Source: Anaerolineales bacterium
Lineage (GTDB): Bacteria; Chloroflexota; Anaerolineae; Anaerolineales; UBA4823
Reading direction: 5' to 3'
Length of the DNA stretch: 64,000 bases
NCBI GenBank assembly: GCA_003105035.1
Contig: PQAL01000036.1
Span: 136,499 to 200,498 of the forward strand
In this document: piece by piece, positions 1 to 8,471 of the stretch
How the letters are laid out: each line of letters starts with the position of its first letter
Position numbering within the stretch: the stretch's first letter is position 1
Program-made: the position numbers and the translations under genes
The notes under the pieces: generated by a model
Databases searched by the model: none
The model's input: the letters and a program-made list of their open reading frames with translations, nothing else
What the model was told of the DNA's origin: nothing

Positions 1-1682
1 CTGAACGAGAACAGGTCTGGGTCCTGCCAAATACCAAGCCAGTAAACATTATCATAAATAAGCTTCGTTATCTCGTAGAAGGTCTGTTGTCGTTCGGCGA
101 AGTCAAATTGAGTCAGCTGCTTAAGGAATAGCCCATCCAGAGTCTCATCACACAGACCTGTGGGGCTGGAACCAGCCGGATTCGCATCGCTGGGGATGTT
201 TGAGCATAGCCAAACGGTCGTGTTCGGATCTGGCCAGTAGGGTGAATCTGAATATTCGATGAGATCCAGGGAGAAGTTGGCGGAGGGGCCATCATCCTGG
301 TATCCGTTAAAGAAGGTGTCGGAATCGTAGCTCAACAGTTCCGTCCCGATTCCTACTGCAGCCAGATCTTGCTGGCCAACTGCCTGGGTATCCTGGCGAA
401 CTTGCCGGTTGGTTGTTCCCCACTTTAATACCAACTCGACCCCATCTTTATCGACGGTACCGTCGCCATTGGTATCGGTCCAGCCTGCTTCCGCCAGTAA
501 AGTTTTAGCTTTATCAGGGTCGTAGGGATACGGGGTTATGGTTGGGTCGACCCATGGGCTCTTATCCCAATCGGTGGCTGCCACACCTGTTAGACCAAGT
601 AGTAAATCATCCACCAGTTTCTGCCGGTTGAAGGCATAGGCAATCGCCTGGCGAACCTTCACATCCTTTAGTGCCGGGTTGCCTTTCTCAGGATGCAAAT
701 TGATGTAAATACCTTCGTTGTAACCTGAGAAAGAATTGAGGATTGTGATATTTGCTGCTTGCAGCTGAGGCACATCAGGGTAACCAAAGAATGTGCCTAC
801 ATCGCCATCACCCGAAACCAGGGCTGCGATATTCGAAGCATCATCCGGAACAAATTTGAAGAATAACTCATCGACTTTAGCTGGCTCAAGCCAGTAATTG
901 TCATTCCTGACAAAGCGGGCAAAGCTGCCAGATTGCCATTCTTCGAATACGAATGGTCCACAACCGACGGTTGGAGCCCTGTTCCATTCGGCGGTATCAA
1001 GGGTGCCTTCCGCATCAAAGACGGGTTGCAGAATGTGCTTGGGGATGATCGGGGTACTGCTGGTCGAACCGCTAAAGAGCGTTGCCTGCCATGAAGCAAA
1101 AGGCTCTGGGAAATTAAATACCACAGTTTGGTCATCCGGTGTTTCGACGGATGTTATTAAATTATATGGCGAGCGGGTGCTCACAGCGTTCGAATCAGCC
1201 ATGATCATGTCGTAGGTGAATTTAAAGTCTGCAGAGGTGATTGGCTCACCATCTGACCACTTAATATCGTCCCTCAACTTGAAGGTAAATGTCTTACCAT
1301 CGTTGGTTATCCCGCCATTTTCGAGGGTTGGCATCTCTTTCAATAAATATGGAAACGCCTTTGCCTCGTCGTCAAACAGCCATGGTGTACACATATAGGC
1401 TGGATAGATTACTGACACGAACCACATGTTGGTGTAGATGGGGTTGAGGTTATCAAACTCCTGGCCCCAAATGAACGTCAGCACCTTCTTTTCAGCTGGT
1501 GCGGTAGTGGGTTCTACAACCGGTGGAGCTTCTGTGGGTTGGGCGACAGGTGGCGCTTCAGTGGGCTGCACGACAGGCGGAGCTTCTGTGACGACCGTAG
1601 TCGCGGTCGGTGCGGTAGTGCAGGCAGAAAAAACAAAAGTGGCGATTATCAATAGGGTAAACAAAATATGTTTACGTTGCAT
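1..1682 (-). CDS. Peptide/nickel-type ABC transporter substrate-binding lipoprotein (SBP_bac_5), 3' end outside window
   Basis: I translated the reverse strand from the ATG at 1682 and it stays open for 560 codons to the window edge. It begins with a positively charged n-region, a hydrophobic segment and a lipobox-like FSAC (Cys21), so it should be an extracytoplasmic lipoprotein. A Pro/Thr/Glu linker (residues about 22-63) follows, then a solute-binding domain typical of family 5 binding proteins, with WSDGEPITSADFKFTYD near the start of the domain and a segment reading VRQAIAYAFNRQKLVDDL later. Such proteins deliver oligopeptides, nickel or sometimes oligosaccharides to an ABC permease; the ligand cannot be told here. 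An AGGAG Shine-Dalgarno lies just upstream. The permease genes would be beyond the left edge. Confidence 0.9.
   Translation of the reverse strand, partial: MQRKHILFTLLIIATFVFSACTTAPTATTVVTEAPPVVQPTEAPPVAQPTEAPPVVEPTTAPAEKKVLTFIWGQEFDNLNPIYTNMWFVSVIYPAYMCTPWLFDDEAKAFPYLLKEMPTLENGGITNDGKTFTFKLRDDIKWSDGEPITSADFKFTYDMIMADSNAVSTRSPYNLITSVETPDDQTVVFNFPEPFASWQATLFSGSTSSTPIIPKHILQPVFDAEGTLDTAEWNRAPTVGCGPFVFEEWQSGSFARFVRNDNYWLEPAKVDELFFKFVPDDASNIAALVSGDGDVGTFFGYPDVPQLQAANITILNSFSGYNEGIYINLHPEKGNPALKDVKVRQAIAYAFNRQKLVDDLLLGLTGVAATDWDKSPWVDPTITPYPYDPDKAKTLLAEAGWTDTNGDGTVDKDGVELVLKWGTTNRQVRQDTQAVGQQDLAAVGIGTELLSYDSDTFFNGYQDDGPSANFSLDLIEYSDSPYWPDPNTTVWLCSNIPSDANPAGSSPTGLCDETLDGLFLKQLTQFDFAERQQTFYEITKLIYDNVYWLGIWQDPDLFSF
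1506..1586 (-). repeat. Three tandem 27-bp repeats coding EAPPV(V/A)(Q/E)PT
   Basis: Codons 33-59 of the binding lipoprotein are three near-identical nine-residue units, EAPPVVQPT, EAPPVAQPT and EAPPVVEPT. They form the flexible linker between the lipid anchor and the binding domain. Such units change copy number easily by slippage or recombination. Confidence 0.85.
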
Positions 1683-1827
1683 CTTATTCTCCTCTGAATT
1701 TATGTTGGATGGATAGATATTGCTCCATATTTACAAAGCCGAAGAGCAAAACACGGTTATTGATAATATTCGACCATCGACCTCCTTGTCTTATGTTGAG
1801 TATGTCAATTTTTACCATTGATTTGGG

Positions 1828-1848
1828 ATGCTTCAAGCATTGAAGCAT
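1828..1848. promoter_or_regulatory. Palindrome at the predicted transcription start, possible operator
   Basis: ATGCTTCA (1828-1835) and TGAAGCAT (1841-1848) form a perfect 8-bp inverted repeat with a five-base centre. It lies directly downstream of the -10 box of the binding-lipoprotein promoter, where a repressor dimer would block initiation. No regulator gene is adjacent. It could also act as an RNA hairpin at the extreme 5' end of the leader. Confidence 0.4.
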
Positions 1849-1878
1849 ATTATAGTATTTAATCGGCTTTTTTGCCAA
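1849..1878 (-). promoter_or_regulatory. Promoter of the binding-lipoprotein gene
   Basis: On the minus strand TTGGCA (1878-1873) and a perfect TATAAT (1854-1849) are separated by 18 bases. Transcription would begin near 1842, giving a leader of about 160 bases before the ATG at 1682. This is a match to the sigma-70 consensus, not a measured start. Confidence 0.6.
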
Positions 1879-1899
1879 CCTCTTTCCGCAGGTTTTAAG

Positions 1900-1905
1900 T
1901 ATAAT
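1900..1905 (+). promoter_or_regulatory. -10 box six bases before the M20 start codon
   Basis: A perfect TATAAT lies six bases upstream of the ATG at 1912. There is no Shine-Dalgarno sequence and no good -35 at 16-18 bases. The geometry puts the transcription start at or within a few bases of the ATG, which suggests a leaderless mRNA. Confidence 0.45.
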
Positions 1906-1911
1906 TAAATT

Positions 1912-3093
1912 ATGCTGAATCATCATAAAAAGTTCATTTGTTCAGAAATCGAGCACCAATCGGAAAAATTGTGGGCAATCAGCACCAAGCTATTTAATGA
2001 GCCGGAGACTGCCTTTAAAGAATTCAAAGCCAGTCAGCTTCTTACCCATGCTCTGCAGGAAGGTGGGTTCAGTGTAGAAGGCGGGATCGCCAATCTGGAC
2101 ACTGCTTTCCGGGCGTCCATCGGTGACCAGGCCCACCCATGCATTGCCATCCTGGCTGAGTACGATGCCCTGACGGGTCTGGGGCACGCCTGCGGCCATA
2201 ACCTGATTGCTTCGGCAGCCATTGGCGCTGGCCTGGCACTGGCCGAGCTACAGCCCCGCTTACCAGGTCTCATCCAGGTAATTGGCTCTCCAGCTGAAGA
2301 GGGGGGTGGTGGTAAGATCATATTAGCTGAAGCCGGGGTATTTGATTCGGTTGATGCTGGCATGATGTTCCACCCGGCTGCAAAGAACATGGTCTTACGT
2401 AGCTCCCTCGCTTCCGCCAAGCTGAGAATGGAATTTTTCGGCAAAGCTTCGCATGCCGCCGCAGCCCCTGAAGAAGGCATCAATGCATTAGATGCATTGA
2501 TCCTGACCTTCAACAATATCCATGCCATTCGCCCCCTCCTTGGCCCGAAGGATGTCATTGCTGGCATCATCCTGAATGGAGGCGAAGCAGCCAACATAAT
2601 CCCTGCCTATACTTGTGCAGATTTTAGTATTCGCAGTCTTACTTCCCAACGCAGGGATGAGATCATCGAGAAAGTTAAAGCCTGTGCTCAAGCTGGCGCC
2701 CAGGCAGTCGGCTGCCAGCTGAAACTCACCCTTTCGCCGGGCTACAAGAACATGTTACCCAACCATGTCATTGCGGATTTATTCTCCGCCAATCTTGAAA
2801 TAGTCGGTCGCCAGGTGGTTGAACCGGGCCCGTTCGAGCGCATGGGCTCCACCGATATGGGAGATGTCAGCCACATTATCCCCGCCATCCACGCTTACCT
2901 GGCGATCGCACCAGAAAATATCGCTGGTCACACCCTGGAGTTTAAGGAATACTGTATCTCTGAAGCGGGTAAATCGGCCATGCTAGATGCAGCCAAAGCA
3001 TTGGCAATGACAGTTGTGGATTTGCTTACCGATCCTTCCCTGGTTCAGAAGGCAAAAGTAGAATTGAACCGTACAATAAGTGAAAAATCCTGA
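1912..3093 (+). CDS. M20 family metallopeptidase/amidohydrolase (AbgB/PM20D2-like)
   Basis: A 393-residue enzyme of the M20 di-zinc family, probably cleaving an amide bond in a dipeptide, acyl-amino acid or aminobenzoyl-glutamate-like substrate. The metal site is visible: AEYDALTGLGHACGHN at residues 82-97 gives the bridging Asp and a His ligand, Glu129-Glu130 in SPAEEGGGG supply the catalytic base and a ligand, and MFHPAAKN follows around 152-159. GSTDMGDVSHIIPAIHAYLA is the typical C-terminal motif. No signal peptide is seen, so it is cytoplasmic. It sits divergent from the ABC binding-lipoprotein gene, which would fit degradation of imported peptides, but that link is inference. The exact substrate is unknown. 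Confidence 0.88.
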   Translation: MLNHHKKFICSEIEHQSEKLWAISTKLFNEPETAFKEFKASQLLTHALQEGGFSVEGGIANLDTAFRASIGDQAHPCIAILAEYDALTGLGHACGHNLIASAAIGAGLALAELQPRLPGLIQVIGSPAEEGGGGKIILAEAGVFDSVDAGMMFHPAAKNMVLRSSLASAKLRMEFFGKASHAAAAPEEGINALDALILTFNNIHAIRPLLGPKDVIAGIILNGGEAANIIPAYTCADFSIRSLTSQRRDEIIEKVKACAQAGAQAVGCQLKLTLSPGYKNMLPNHVIADLFSANLEIVGRQVVEPGPFERMGSTDMGDVSHIIPAIHAYLAIAPENIAGHTLEFKEYCISEAGKSAMLDAAKALAMTVVDLLTDPSLVQKAKVELNRTISEKS

Positions 3094-3122
3094 TATCGGA
3101 GTGATGAATAGGAGGCAATATT

Positions 3123-3779
3123 ATGGCAGGGCACTATCTTCAAAGTCTTTTAGGCGAACGCGAGAATGTCATCCTGGCGACCAGGCACCATTGGTTTGTC
3201 CTGGCCAGCTCAATCGTTCTTGAAGCAGTCTTAGTATCGATCATCTTCATTGCAACGATCCTGATTTCGATTTACGCTTACGGCAAAACACCTGCCTGGT
3301 GGATTATCAGTGTATTGGGCTTCTTGCTTATGCTGATACCCATCACCACCGGCACGCGGGATATCCTGAACTGGTCGAATCACCAGTTCATTATCACCAA
3401 TCATCGTGTGATGCAGATCTCAGGCATCTTCAACAAAAGTGTGATTGATTCCTCGCTGGATAAAGTCAATGATATCAAGATGGACCAATCAGCGTTGGGA
3501 CGGTTGTTTGGTTACGGGGATATCGAAATCCTGACCGCCAGCGAATTAGGGGTCAACCTGTTCAAAAAAATTGATGAACCGGTGAAGTTCAAAAGCGCCC
3601 TGATAAACGCCAAGGCATATCTCGAGCATACCCCTGAAGAAGCTCCTGAACCAAAAGTCGAAGAAAACAAAGCTGACATCCCCGACATGATCAATCGCCT
3701 GGCCGATTTACGTGCCCGGGGCGTCATTACAGAGACTGAATTCCTGCAGAAGAAATCTGAGCTCCTATCTAAAATCTAA
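3123..3779 (+). CDS. Membrane protein with bacterial PH domain (YdbS-like) and C-terminal SHOCT helix
   Basis: A 218-residue protein with two hydrophobic segments (about residues 24-52 and 57-78), then a bacterial pleckstrin-homology domain (about 84-165) containing NHQFIITNHRVMQISGIFNK and a GYGDIEILTASE strand. The last 30 residues, DMINRLADLRARGVITETEF, are a SHOCT motif, a short helical pair often found at the ends of membrane-associated proteins. Its function is unknown; PH-domain proteins of this kind are proposed to act at the membrane. A strong AGGAGG lies seven bases before the ATG, and its stop overlaps the start of the next gene, so the two are translationally coupled. Confidence 0.85.
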   Translation: MAGHYLQSLLGERENVILATRHHWFVLASSIVLEAVLVSIIFIATILISIYAYGKTPAWWIISVLGFLLMLIPITTGTRDILNWSNHQFIITNHRVMQISGIFNKSVIDSSLDKVNDIKMDQSALGRLFGYGDIEILTASELGVNLFKKIDEPVKFKSALINAKAYLEHTPEEAPEPKVEENKADIPDMINRLADLRARGVITETEFLQKKSELLSKI

Positions 3780-4945
3780 TGAGCACCAGCTTTTTGAAAT
3801 TCGAAGAGCTCACCTGGCCTGAGGTTCGAGCAGTACACCGCCGAACTCCGCTCGTGCTTCCTCTGGGATCCGGCTATGATATGCATCGCCTGGCCGATGC
3901 CCTGGGCAATCCTGAAATTGCCTACCTCCTGCCTTCATTTCCTTATGGGTGGCAGGGTAGTGGCCTGGTTGTCTCCGATGCTGTGCTGAGCAGGTATCTC
4001 GAAAATCTTATCTCAGGGCTGTGGGATGACGGATTCACCAATACGTTTGTTCTCGTTCCACAGGGTCTTCAACTGAATCTTTGTGTTCCCTGGTTGGCTT
4101 TACCCCACCAGTCAACGGTTTTCCAGAGTAATTCTCTTCCTGCGGAAACTGAGCACGGCAAGCTTGTGCTCATTCCTATTGGACATACCGAACAGCATGG
4201 CTTTCACCTGCCCCTATCCACCGACACGATGATCATTGAAGCAATCGCTCAAGGCACAGCCTCAGCTTTCTCCGAGCAGACCACCCTCCTTCCGGTCATG
4301 CCCTATGGTGTCAGCACCCACCGCCAATCTTTCGCCGGTACGTTTAATGCCGGAGGGCGTGCCTTTGAGGATTTCTGGATCAACGTGATCGATGTCCTGG
4401 CTGAACGTAGGTTTAAACTATTTTATTTAATCAACGGCCACGGAGGAAACAGCTCGTTTATTATTAATGCCATCAAATATGCCGGCGAACGTCACCGGCG
4501 TATCTTCTGCGCCACAGCCTGGCTGTATCTCTCCGGTCCACAAGGTATTGCCGCACTCGAAAAATATCGCCAATCCGGTATCGGTGGCATGGGCCATGCC
4601 TGCGAGCTTGAAACTTCATTCATCCTCCACTTGCACCCCGAGCTTGTCCATATGGAACGTGTAGTGGATGAAGTCGATTTTGTTGCTACACCTTCATATT
4701 ATATGGATTGGGTGGAGGGAGGTGCGTTAATCGCCAACCCACCTTGGGATGATGACTCGAAAACCGGTGCTTACGGAGCTGGTAGCCTGGCAACTGCTGA
4801 AAAAGGCAGGCTGTGGCTCCAGGCAGCCATTGACGAGAAGGTAGCGCATATCAAGGAAATCTTTCAACAGCACCAGCTACGTGAGGCACGGCGGGAGAGC
4901 GGCTATGGATTATGGGGCGAAGTTAATAAGAGCGGGTATACTTAG
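3779..4945 (+). CDS. Creatininase-family amidohydrolase with extra N-terminal half-domain
   Basis: 388 residues; the start overlaps the preceding stop as TAATG. From about residue 125 on it is a creatininase/MftE-like metal-dependent amidohydrolase: IPIGHTEQHGFHLPLSTDT carries the Glu138, His140 and Asp149-type ligands, and LINGHGGNSS and MGHACELETS follow in family order. Residues about 8-98 look like a second, decayed copy: WPEV, VLPLGSGYDMHRL, AYLLPSFPYG and FVLVPQG align in order with the same strands of the main domain (LLPVMPYG, FYLINGHG), but the metal ligands are gone. Members hydrolyse creatinine or cyclic amides; this substrate is unknown. The family is usually about 240-260 residues, so this one is long. 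Confidence 0.82.
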   Translation: MSTSFLKFEELTWPEVRAVHRRTPLVLPLGSGYDMHRLADALGNPEIAYLLPSFPYGWQGSGLVVSDAVLSRYLENLISGLWDDGFTNTFVLVPQGLQLNLCVPWLALPHQSTVFQSNSLPAETEHGKLVLIPIGHTEQHGFHLPLSTDTMIIEAIAQGTASAFSEQTTLLPVMPYGVSTHRQSFAGTFNAGGRAFEDFWINVIDVLAERRFKLFYLINGHGGNSSFIINAIKYAGERHRRIFCATAWLYLSGPQGIAALEKYRQSGIGGMGHACELETSFILHLHPELVHMERVVDEVDFVATPSYYMDWVEGGALIANPPWDDDSKTGAYGAGSLATAEKGRLWLQAAIDEKVAHIKEIFQQHQLREARRESGYGLWGEVNKSGYT

Positions 4946-5160
4946 AACGCTTGCGTTTTCTATCGTTTGACATCGATAAGGCCGGAGGTTTTTCGGTAAG
5001 AATTTCCCCCGTATCTAGACATTCATCCCATCCGATTCCTCGACTCTCAGTGTAGATAGTGGTCAAACATGCTCAGATATCATGGCTATGCGCATGTCGG
5101 GAACTTTTTCATCGTCTATTCGTTAGTTTTCAATCGCTATTTTTCTTCGCCAATCACCTG

Positions 5161-5169
5161 TGGTATAAT
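5161..5169 (+). promoter_or_regulatory. Extended -10 promoter of tRNA-Thr
   Basis: TGGTATAAT is a full extended -10 element. Initiation would fall near 5176, nine bases before the mature tRNA. There is no good -35, as expected for extended -10 promoters. Confidence 0.6.
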
Positions 5170-5184
5170 CCCGTCGCCTTTACC

Positions 5185-5257
5185 GCCACCGTAGCTCAGA
5201 CGGCAGAGCAAGCGTTTCGTAAACGTTAGGTCAAGGGTTCAATTCCCTTCGGTGGCT
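5185..5257 (+). tRNA. tRNA-Thr (anticodon CGT)
   Basis: A complete cloverleaf can be folded by eye: acceptor GCCACCG paired with CGGTGGC, D-arm GCTC/GAGC, a five-base anticodon stem around the loop TTCGTAA, the variable loop AGGTC, and the T-arm AAGGG TTCAATT CCCTT. The anticodon CGT reads the Thr codon ACG. The discriminator base is T and the CCA end is not encoded. It is a single tRNA with its own promoter. The 240 bases upstream (4946-5184) hold no gene that I can see. Confidence 0.95.
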
Positions 5258-5340
5258 CAATAATTTTAATCGACCGTTAGTATTCGCCTTCCCTCCCTGT
5301 TCGATGCTTCTATTTGCTTCCCCCAACAACCGTATTCCAG

Positions 5341-5346
5341 TATAAT
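5341..5346 (+). promoter_or_regulatory. -10 box six bases before the udk start codon
   Basis: A perfect TATAAT ends six bases before the ATG at 5353, with no Shine-Dalgarno between. This is the same arrangement as at 1900 and 9182 and suggests a leaderless transcript. Confidence 0.45.
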
Positions 5347-5352
5347 TCCTGC

Positions 5353-5985
5353 ATGCCAAATCGTACACCCCCTCTCGTGATCGGAATTGCCGGTGGAACA
5401 GGCTCAGGAAAATCCACAGTTGCAAAAGTGATCATCGATAGGGTGGGTGCCAGTCACATTGCCCTTTTGCCTCATGATGCATATTATAAAAACCTCACAC
5501 AGCTTGAGCCGGCTCAACGTGCATTGATTAATTTCGACCATCCTGATTCTCTCGAAACCAGCCTTTTGGTTCAGCACATCAAGCAACTCAAAATTCTTGA
5601 GCCCATCGAGCTGCCTGTATATGATTTTAAGACGCATACCCGTACGAACACCACCGTACATGTCGACCCTCAGCCGGTCATTCTGGTTGAAGGTATCTTG
5701 ATTCTGGCAGAGAAAGCGCTACGCGAGCTCTTTGATGTAAAAATTTTCGTCGATACTGACGCGGATATCCGCTTTATTCGGCGTCTTGAACGGGACATCG
5801 CCGAAAGAGGGCGCACAAGTCAATCTGTCGTAAAACAATATCTGGAAACCGTTCGCCCCATGCACCTGGAATTTGTCGAGCCGTCCAAGCGTTATGCGGA
5901 TGTTATCATCCCTGAAGGTGGCTTGAATACGGTTGCGATGGACATGGTGGTTGCCAGGCTCGAAGCGCTGTTACGCAACCACTAA
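5353..5985 (+). CDS. udk: Uridine kinase
   Basis: A 210-residue P-loop kinase that phosphorylates uridine and cytidine in pyrimidine salvage. GIAGGTGSGKST (residues 11-22) is the Walker A motif. HDAYYKN, the FDHPDSLE nucleoside-binding segment, PVYDFKTHTR, VEGILILAE and the lid region RRLERDIAERGR match the uridine kinase/phosphoribulokinase family in order and length. An in-frame TTG at 5314 would add 13 residues, but these are not part of the family and the TATAAT at 5341 would then lie inside the gene, so I chose the ATG at 5353. Confidence 0.93.
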   Translation: MPNRTPPLVIGIAGGTGSGKSTVAKVIIDRVGASHIALLPHDAYYKNLTQLEPAQRALINFDHPDSLETSLLVQHIKQLKILEPIELPVYDFKTHTRTNTTVHVDPQPVILVEGILILAEKALRELFDVKIFVDTDADIRFIRRLERDIAERGRTSQSVVKQYLETVRPMHLEFVEPSKRYADVIIPEGGLNTVAMDMVVARLEALLRNH

Positions 5986-6010
5986 TCATAATGTAGAAAG
6001 GAATTGAATA

Positions 6011-6523
6011 ATGACAGCTCAGCAGTGGTCAAAACCTCCTGATATGGAGATTGATCCCAAGAAATCGTATATTGCAATTTTGAGTACCGATAAAGGTGAC
6101 ATTACCATTAAACTTTTTCCCGATAAAACCCCGCGCACGGTTAATAATTTCGTTTTTCTGGCTCGCCAAGGTTTTTATGATGGCACCATCTTCCACCGGG
6201 TGATCACCGATTTCATGGTTCAGGGAGGCGATCCGTCCGGCACTGGAATGGGTGGACCCGGATATCGCTTTGCGGATGAATTCGACCCTAGTTTGCGCCA
6301 TGATAAAGCTGGCATTCTTTCTATGGCCAATGCTGGCCCGAACACAAATGGCTCACAATTCTTTATCACCCATGTTCCCACTCCCTGGTTGAACAACAAG
6401 CACAGTGTCTTTGGCCAGGTCACGGATGGAATCAATGTCTTGTTTTCCATTCCTGCTCGTGATCCATCCAAACGTGATTCTCCTGCTGTTAAACTTATTG
6501 CCGTGAAGATCCTGGAAGAATAG
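6011..6523 (+). CDS. Cyclophilin-type peptidyl-prolyl cis-trans isomerase
   Basis: A 170-residue cyclophilin that catalyses isomerisation of peptide bonds before proline. The active-site set is present: [20 protein letters not shown] holds the catalytic Arg plus Phe, Met and Gln, and [16 protein letters not shown] holds the Asn, Gln and Phe positions. There is no signal peptide, so it is cytoplasmic. AAAGGA lies ten bases before the ATG. It is followed four bases later by the VTT-domain gene and is probably cotranscribed with it. Confidence 0.93.
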   Translation: MTAQQWSKPPDMEIDPKKSYIAILSTDKGDITIKLFPDKTPRTVNNFVFLARQGFYDGTIFHRVITDFMVQGGDPSGTGMGGPGYRFADEFDPSLRHDKAGILSMANAGPNTNGSQFFITHVPTPWLNNKHSVFGQVTDGINVLFSIPARDPSKRDSPAVKLIAVKILEE

Positions 6524-6527
6524 CTTT

Positions 6528-7085
6528 ATGAATTCCAGGTGGCTGCTGCTAGCCGCTCGCATCTTCGCCTTCCTTGTCGTTATAGCAATAACAATTTTCG
6601 TTTACCTGGTGGGCGATAAAGCAAAGCAGCTGGCAGTATATGGCTATCCTGGAATTTTCGTGATTTCATTCCTGGCATATGCCACGGTTTTTGTCCCTGC
6701 ACCGGGGGTGCTGTTCGTTTCTGTAATGGGCACCACGCTGACACCCTGGTTGGTAGGATTGGTTGCAGGAGCGGGGGCTGCAGCTGGCGAGATAACCGGG
6801 TACTTGTTCGGTTTTAGCGGCCAGCCTGTAGCAGAAAAAGCCAAAATTTATGGGAAAATGGTTGAGTGGTTAAATAAAAATGGCGCCCTGGCAATTTTGC
6901 TGTTGTCCGCTGTACCTAATCCCTTTTTTGACGTCACTGGCGTGGCTGCTGGTGCCTTGAAAATGCCAGTCCGTAAATTCATGCTATGGACCTGGATTGG
7001 TGAAACGATTAAAATGATGGCTTTTGCATACGGTGGGGGTGTAGTCTTTAAATACATTTTTGATTGGATCAGGAGCTGGCTATGA
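6528..7085 (+). CDS. VTT-domain (DedA/TVP38-like) membrane protein
   Basis: 185 residues with a short N-terminal membrane helix (about 7-27) and several further hydrophobic segments. The central stretch, PAPGVLFVSVMGTTLTPWLV followed by the small-residue-rich GAGAAAGEITGYLFG, is typical of VTT (SNARE-associated) proteins, as is VPNPFFDVTGVAAG with its re-entrant loop character. Family members are thought to move lipids across membranes. Its stop overlaps the start of the next gene by ATGA. Confidence 0.8.
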   Translation: MNSRWLLLAARIFAFLVVIAITIFVYLVGDKAKQLAVYGYPGIFVISFLAYATVFVPAPGVLFVSVMGTTLTPWLVGLVAGAGAAAGEITGYLFGFSGQPVAEKAKIYGKMVEWLNKNGALAILLLSAVPNPFFDVTGVAAGALKMPVRKFMLWTWIGETIKMMAFAYGGGVVFKYIFDWIRSWL

Positions 7086-8443
7086 TCGACATGAAGCTTT
7101 ACGACAATTTCTTAGAAAAGAATTTGGAACGCAGCATTTCCGAGCTTGCGGATTACTGCCGCCAGCCTAGCGTCGCTGCCCAGAATTGGGGCCTAGTTGA
7201 GTGCGCTGAGCTGACCAGAGATATGCTTAACTCCAGGGGTTTCACGGTTGAAATTATCTCGACTGGTGGTGCGCCGGTAGTGTTTGCTGAGAAGGCCGGA
7301 CGCTCGGATAAAACCTTGCTCTTTTACAACCACTACGATGTGCAGCCACCTGAGCCACTTGATTTATGGGATAGCCCTCCTTTTGAGCCAACCCTGAGGA
7401 ATGGTAAACTCTACGCCAGAGGGGTCAGCGATGATAAGGGACACCTGGTTAGTCGCTTGTTCGCCATTGATTCACTCCTGTCGATCGATGGAGAGCTCCC
7501 TTGTAATATCAAATTCGTCGTTGAGGGTGAAGAGGAAGCCAGCAGCATCCACCTCAAAGGTTTCGTCCTCAATCACCTGGATAAACTAAGCGCAGATGCC
7601 TGTATCTGGGAGTTTGGAGGAGTGGACCATCGCGAAGTGCCTGTTCAGTACCTGGGTTTACGCGGAATCTGCTACGTAGAATTATCCGTTGAGACGGCAA
7701 TAATCGATGTGCACTCAGGTATAGGTGGCTCAATTTTCCCCAATGCAGCATGGAGACTCGTTTGGGCTCTCTCCACCTTGAAAGGTGAAGATGAACGTAT
7801 CCGTTTGCCTGGTCATTATGACACAGTCAAGCCACCCAGTGAACGCGACCGGCAGCTATTTTCTATGCTTCCCGAAACAGCGGATGAATACAAGACTCTC
7901 TATGGTGTTGACCACTTCCTCCGTGGCATTGAAGGAGGACTGGAGCTTCGCCTGGCGGAGGTATTCGAGCCCACCTGCACCATCTGCGGTCTGACCTCCG
8001 GTTATCAGGGCGAAGGCTCAAAGACCGTGCTGCCTGCAAAAGCTTCAGCAAAGGTAGATTTCCGCCTGGTACCAGACCAGACTCCTGAACAGGTTTTGAA
8101 ATCCCTCCGCCTCCATCTGGACCGTGAAGGATTTTCAGATGTGCAGATCCAATTCCTGGGCGGAGAACAGCCTGCTCGCACCGATCCCGATGACCCGTTC
8201 GTCGCACTGGTGGTGGAAGCCGCACGGCCGGTATACGGTCAACCCATGCAGATCATCCCCATGGGTGGTGGCTCAGGACCGAACCACGCATTTGTTCATA
8301 ACCTCCACCTGCCTGTGGTCTCCGCAGGCATCGGTTACCCAGGCGCTCAAGGCCATGCCCCCAATGAAAACATCCGCCTCGATCTCTACTTAAAAGGTGC
8401 CCAACACATCGCCCGCATCCTCAAGGAATTTGCCAATAGCTGA
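7082..8443 (+). CDS. M20 family dipeptidase (carnosinase/CNDP2-like)
   Basis: A 453-residue di-zinc peptidase. The metal site reads NHYDVQPPEPLDLWDSPPFE with the usual YARGVSDDKGHL downstream and VEGEEEASS for the catalytic Glu pair; VDFRLVPDQTPE and GGGSGPNHAF are further family signatures. It probably hydrolyses dipeptides in the cytoplasm. I placed the start at the ATG at 7082 because it overlaps the upstream stop as ATGA and has AGGAG seven bases upstream; an in-frame ATG at 7064 lies inside the upstream gene. It is the last gene of this small operon and is followed by a strong hairpin. Confidence 0.9.
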   Translation: MIDMKLYDNFLEKNLERSISELADYCRQPSVAAQNWGLVECAELTRDMLNSRGFTVEIISTGGAPVVFAEKAGRSDKTLLFYNHYDVQPPEPLDLWDSPPFEPTLRNGKLYARGVSDDKGHLVSRLFAIDSLLSIDGELPCNIKFVVEGEEEASSIHLKGFVLNHLDKLSADACIWEFGGVDHREVPVQYLGLRGICYVELSVETAIIDVHSGIGGSIFPNAAWRLVWALSTLKGEDERIRLPGHYDTVKPPSERDRQLFSMLPETADEYKTLYGVDHFLRGIEGGLELRLAEVFEPTCTICGLTSGYQGEGSKTVLPAKASAKVDFRLVPDQTPEQVLKSLRLHLDREGFSDVQIQFLGGEQPARTDPDDPFVALVVEAARPVYGQPMQIIPMGGGSGPNHAFVHNLHLPVVSAGIGYPGAQGHAPNENIRLDLYLKGAQHIARILKEFANS

Positions 8444-8471
8444 GTTTTTTCCATATCCAAAATATCGAATA

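Noticed and set aside
2034-2597. 187-residue open frame on the minus strand
   Set aside because: Lies wholly inside the M20 amidohydrolase gene, has no ribosome site and shows no recognisable domain.
5314-5352. Upstream TTG start for udk
   Set aside because: Adds residues not found in uridine kinases and would place a perfect TATAAT inside the gene.
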